NCBI GenBank assembly: GCA_044374295.1
Contig: JBILOU010000156.1
Span: 1-6,043, forward strand
Direction of reading: 5' to 3'
DNA from: CAIZGX01 sp044374295
Lineage (GTDB): Bacteria; Bacteroidota; Bacteroidia; Flavobacteriales_D; Sanyastnellaceae
DNA: 6,043 bases
Of this stretch, positions 5,186 to 6,043 are shown in pieces; position 1 is the first letter of the stretch, and each line of letters opens with the position of its first letter. Both the position numbers and the translations under genes were made by a program. A model generated the notes under the pieces. The model saw only the letters and a program-made list of their open reading frames with translations, searched no databases and was not told where the DNA came from.

Positions 5186-6043
5186 TTACAATAATATTGA
5201 TGCTGCAATTTCTCGCGCCTCCGCATCACTCGCAATTAATTCTTCCAACGAAGGCTTCGCGATGAACGATGCTTTTTGAAGCGTCTTCTCAACGGTTTCG
5301 GCGATTTGAAGGAATTTAATTTCGTCGTTTAAGAATCGAGCAACAGCAATTTCATTTGCAGCGTTCAAGATACACGGAGCATTGCCGCCCTGGTCTAAAG
5401 CCTCGAACGCAAGACCCAAACAACGGAAGACTTCAATACGGGGCTTCTCAAAAGTAAACTGCGGATAATCCATGAAGTTGAAGCGAGGCCAGTCTGTCTT
5501 CACGCGTTGCGGATAAGCCATGGCATACAAGATCGGCAACTTCATATCGGGCAATCCCAACTGCGCTTTCATGCTGCCGTCTTCGAACTGAACCAAACTG
5601 TGAATAATGCTCTGCGGATGAACCACCACGTCTATTTGTGAAGGCTTCAAATTGAATAACCACTTCGCTTCAATAACCTCTAACCCTTTGTTCATAAGGG
5701 TTGCAGAGTCAATGGTAATCTTCGCGCCCATGGTCCAATTCGGATGTTTCAAGGCTTGCGCCTTCGTCACTTCAGCCAACTCTTCAGCAGGCTTTTGTCT
5801 GAACGGACCACCACTCGCGGTAAGTACAATCTTCTCGATAGGGTTGTGCCACTCGCCCGCCAAACACTGGAAAATAGCGCTGTGCTCGCTGTCTACCGGA
5901 TAAATATTCACCCCGTTTTCTTTCGCCAATTGCGTAATAATTTCTCCAGCTACAACTAAGGTTTCTTTGTTCGCGAGTGCAATGTTTTTCTTCGCAAGAA
6001 TAGCACGAACCGTTGGCGGAAGACCCGCTGCACCTACCAATGC
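5186..6043 (-). CDS. dxr: 1-deoxy-D-xylulose 5-phosphate reductoisomerase, 5'-truncated by the window edge
   Basis: Dxr converts DXP to 2-C-methyl-D-erythritol 4-phosphate with NADPH and a divalent metal, in the second step of the MEP pathway to isoprenoid precursors in the cytoplasm. The frame stays open to the window edge (6041-6043 encodes Ala), so the TTG at 6038-6040 is not the start. Some 285 residues are visible and about 100, including the N-terminal NADPH-binding glycine motif, are missing. In visible numbering, LANKETLVVAGE is at 23-34. The metal-binding PVDSEH has Asp51 and Glu53; TASGGPFR is near 75-82, HPNWTMGAKITIDSATLMNKG at 100-120, and Glu122 and Glu125 match the E. coli metal and substrate ligands. 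The all-helical C-terminal domain is complete, ending about 285. Nothing is broken. It probably leads a unit with the exported gene 16 bp downstream. Confidence 0.97.
   Translation of the reverse strand, partial: ALVGAAGLPPTVRAILAKKNIALANKETLVVAGEIITQLAKENGVNIYPVDSEHSAIFQCLAGEWHNPIEKIVLTASGGPFRQKPAEELAEVTKAQALKHPNWTMGAKITIDSATLMNKGLEVIEAKWLFNLKPSQIDVVVHPQSIIHSLVQFEDGSMKAQLGLPDMKLPILYAMAYPQRVKTDWPRFNFMDYPQFTFEKPRIEVFRCLGLAFEALDQGGNAPCILNAANEIAVARFLNDEIKFLQIAETVEKTLQKASFIAKPSLEELIASDAEAREIAASILL

Overview
The window looks like chromosomal DNA from a member of the Bacteroidota, probably in or near the Flavobacteriales. The evidence is a secreted protein with a C-terminal type A sorting domain of the type IX secretion system, which is typical of that phylum, A-rich leaders without strong Shine-Dalgarno sites, and the style of the PheT and Dxr proteins. 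The assignment to an order is inference.

Layout: (1) 1-1701, plus strand, the 3' two thirds of pheT (phenylalanyl-tRNA synthetase beta chain), cut by the window start. (2) 1773-3257, minus strand, an exported protein with seven ~56-residue repeats, read as a seven-bladed beta-propeller, plus a T9SS sorting tail. (3) 3434-4519, minus strand, a complete Fic-family adenylyltransferase with its own N-terminal inhibitory motif and a C-terminal winged helix. (4) 4672-5169, minus strand, a small exported protein of unknown function. (5) 5186-6043, minus strand, the 3' three quarters of dxr (DXP reductoisomerase), cut by the window end. Genes 4 and 5 are probably one transcription unit (dxr first). 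pheT and dxr are housekeeping genes; the two genes between the repeats look like accessory cargo and are visibly more A+T-rich.

The most striking structure is a repeat that crosses gene boundaries. The last 21 bp of pheT, including its stop codon, recur exactly at 3387-3407 and 4648-4668, in the same orientation. The two extra copies are not random: sequence homologous to pheT continues upstream of the 21-bp core for another 17 and 9 bp, and the few differences fall in codons so that the encoded peptide stays nearly the same (QTE, QSE, QTE before CSAELR-stop). The copies therefore look like the ends of other pheT alleles. They divide the region into two units, 1702-3407 (1706 bp, propeller gene) and 3408-4668 (1261 bp, Fic gene), each with one intact gene facing pheT and no recombinase. 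I read this as two single-gene cassettes accumulated at the 3' end of pheT, which acts as an integration site that is restored at each insertion. Removing both would leave pheT converging on the small exported gene with only 3 bp between stop codons, a plausible ancestral layout. The mechanism is inferred; no integrase is visible here.

The fic leader also carries a cluster of inverted repeats (perfect 11-bp arms) that could be an operator.
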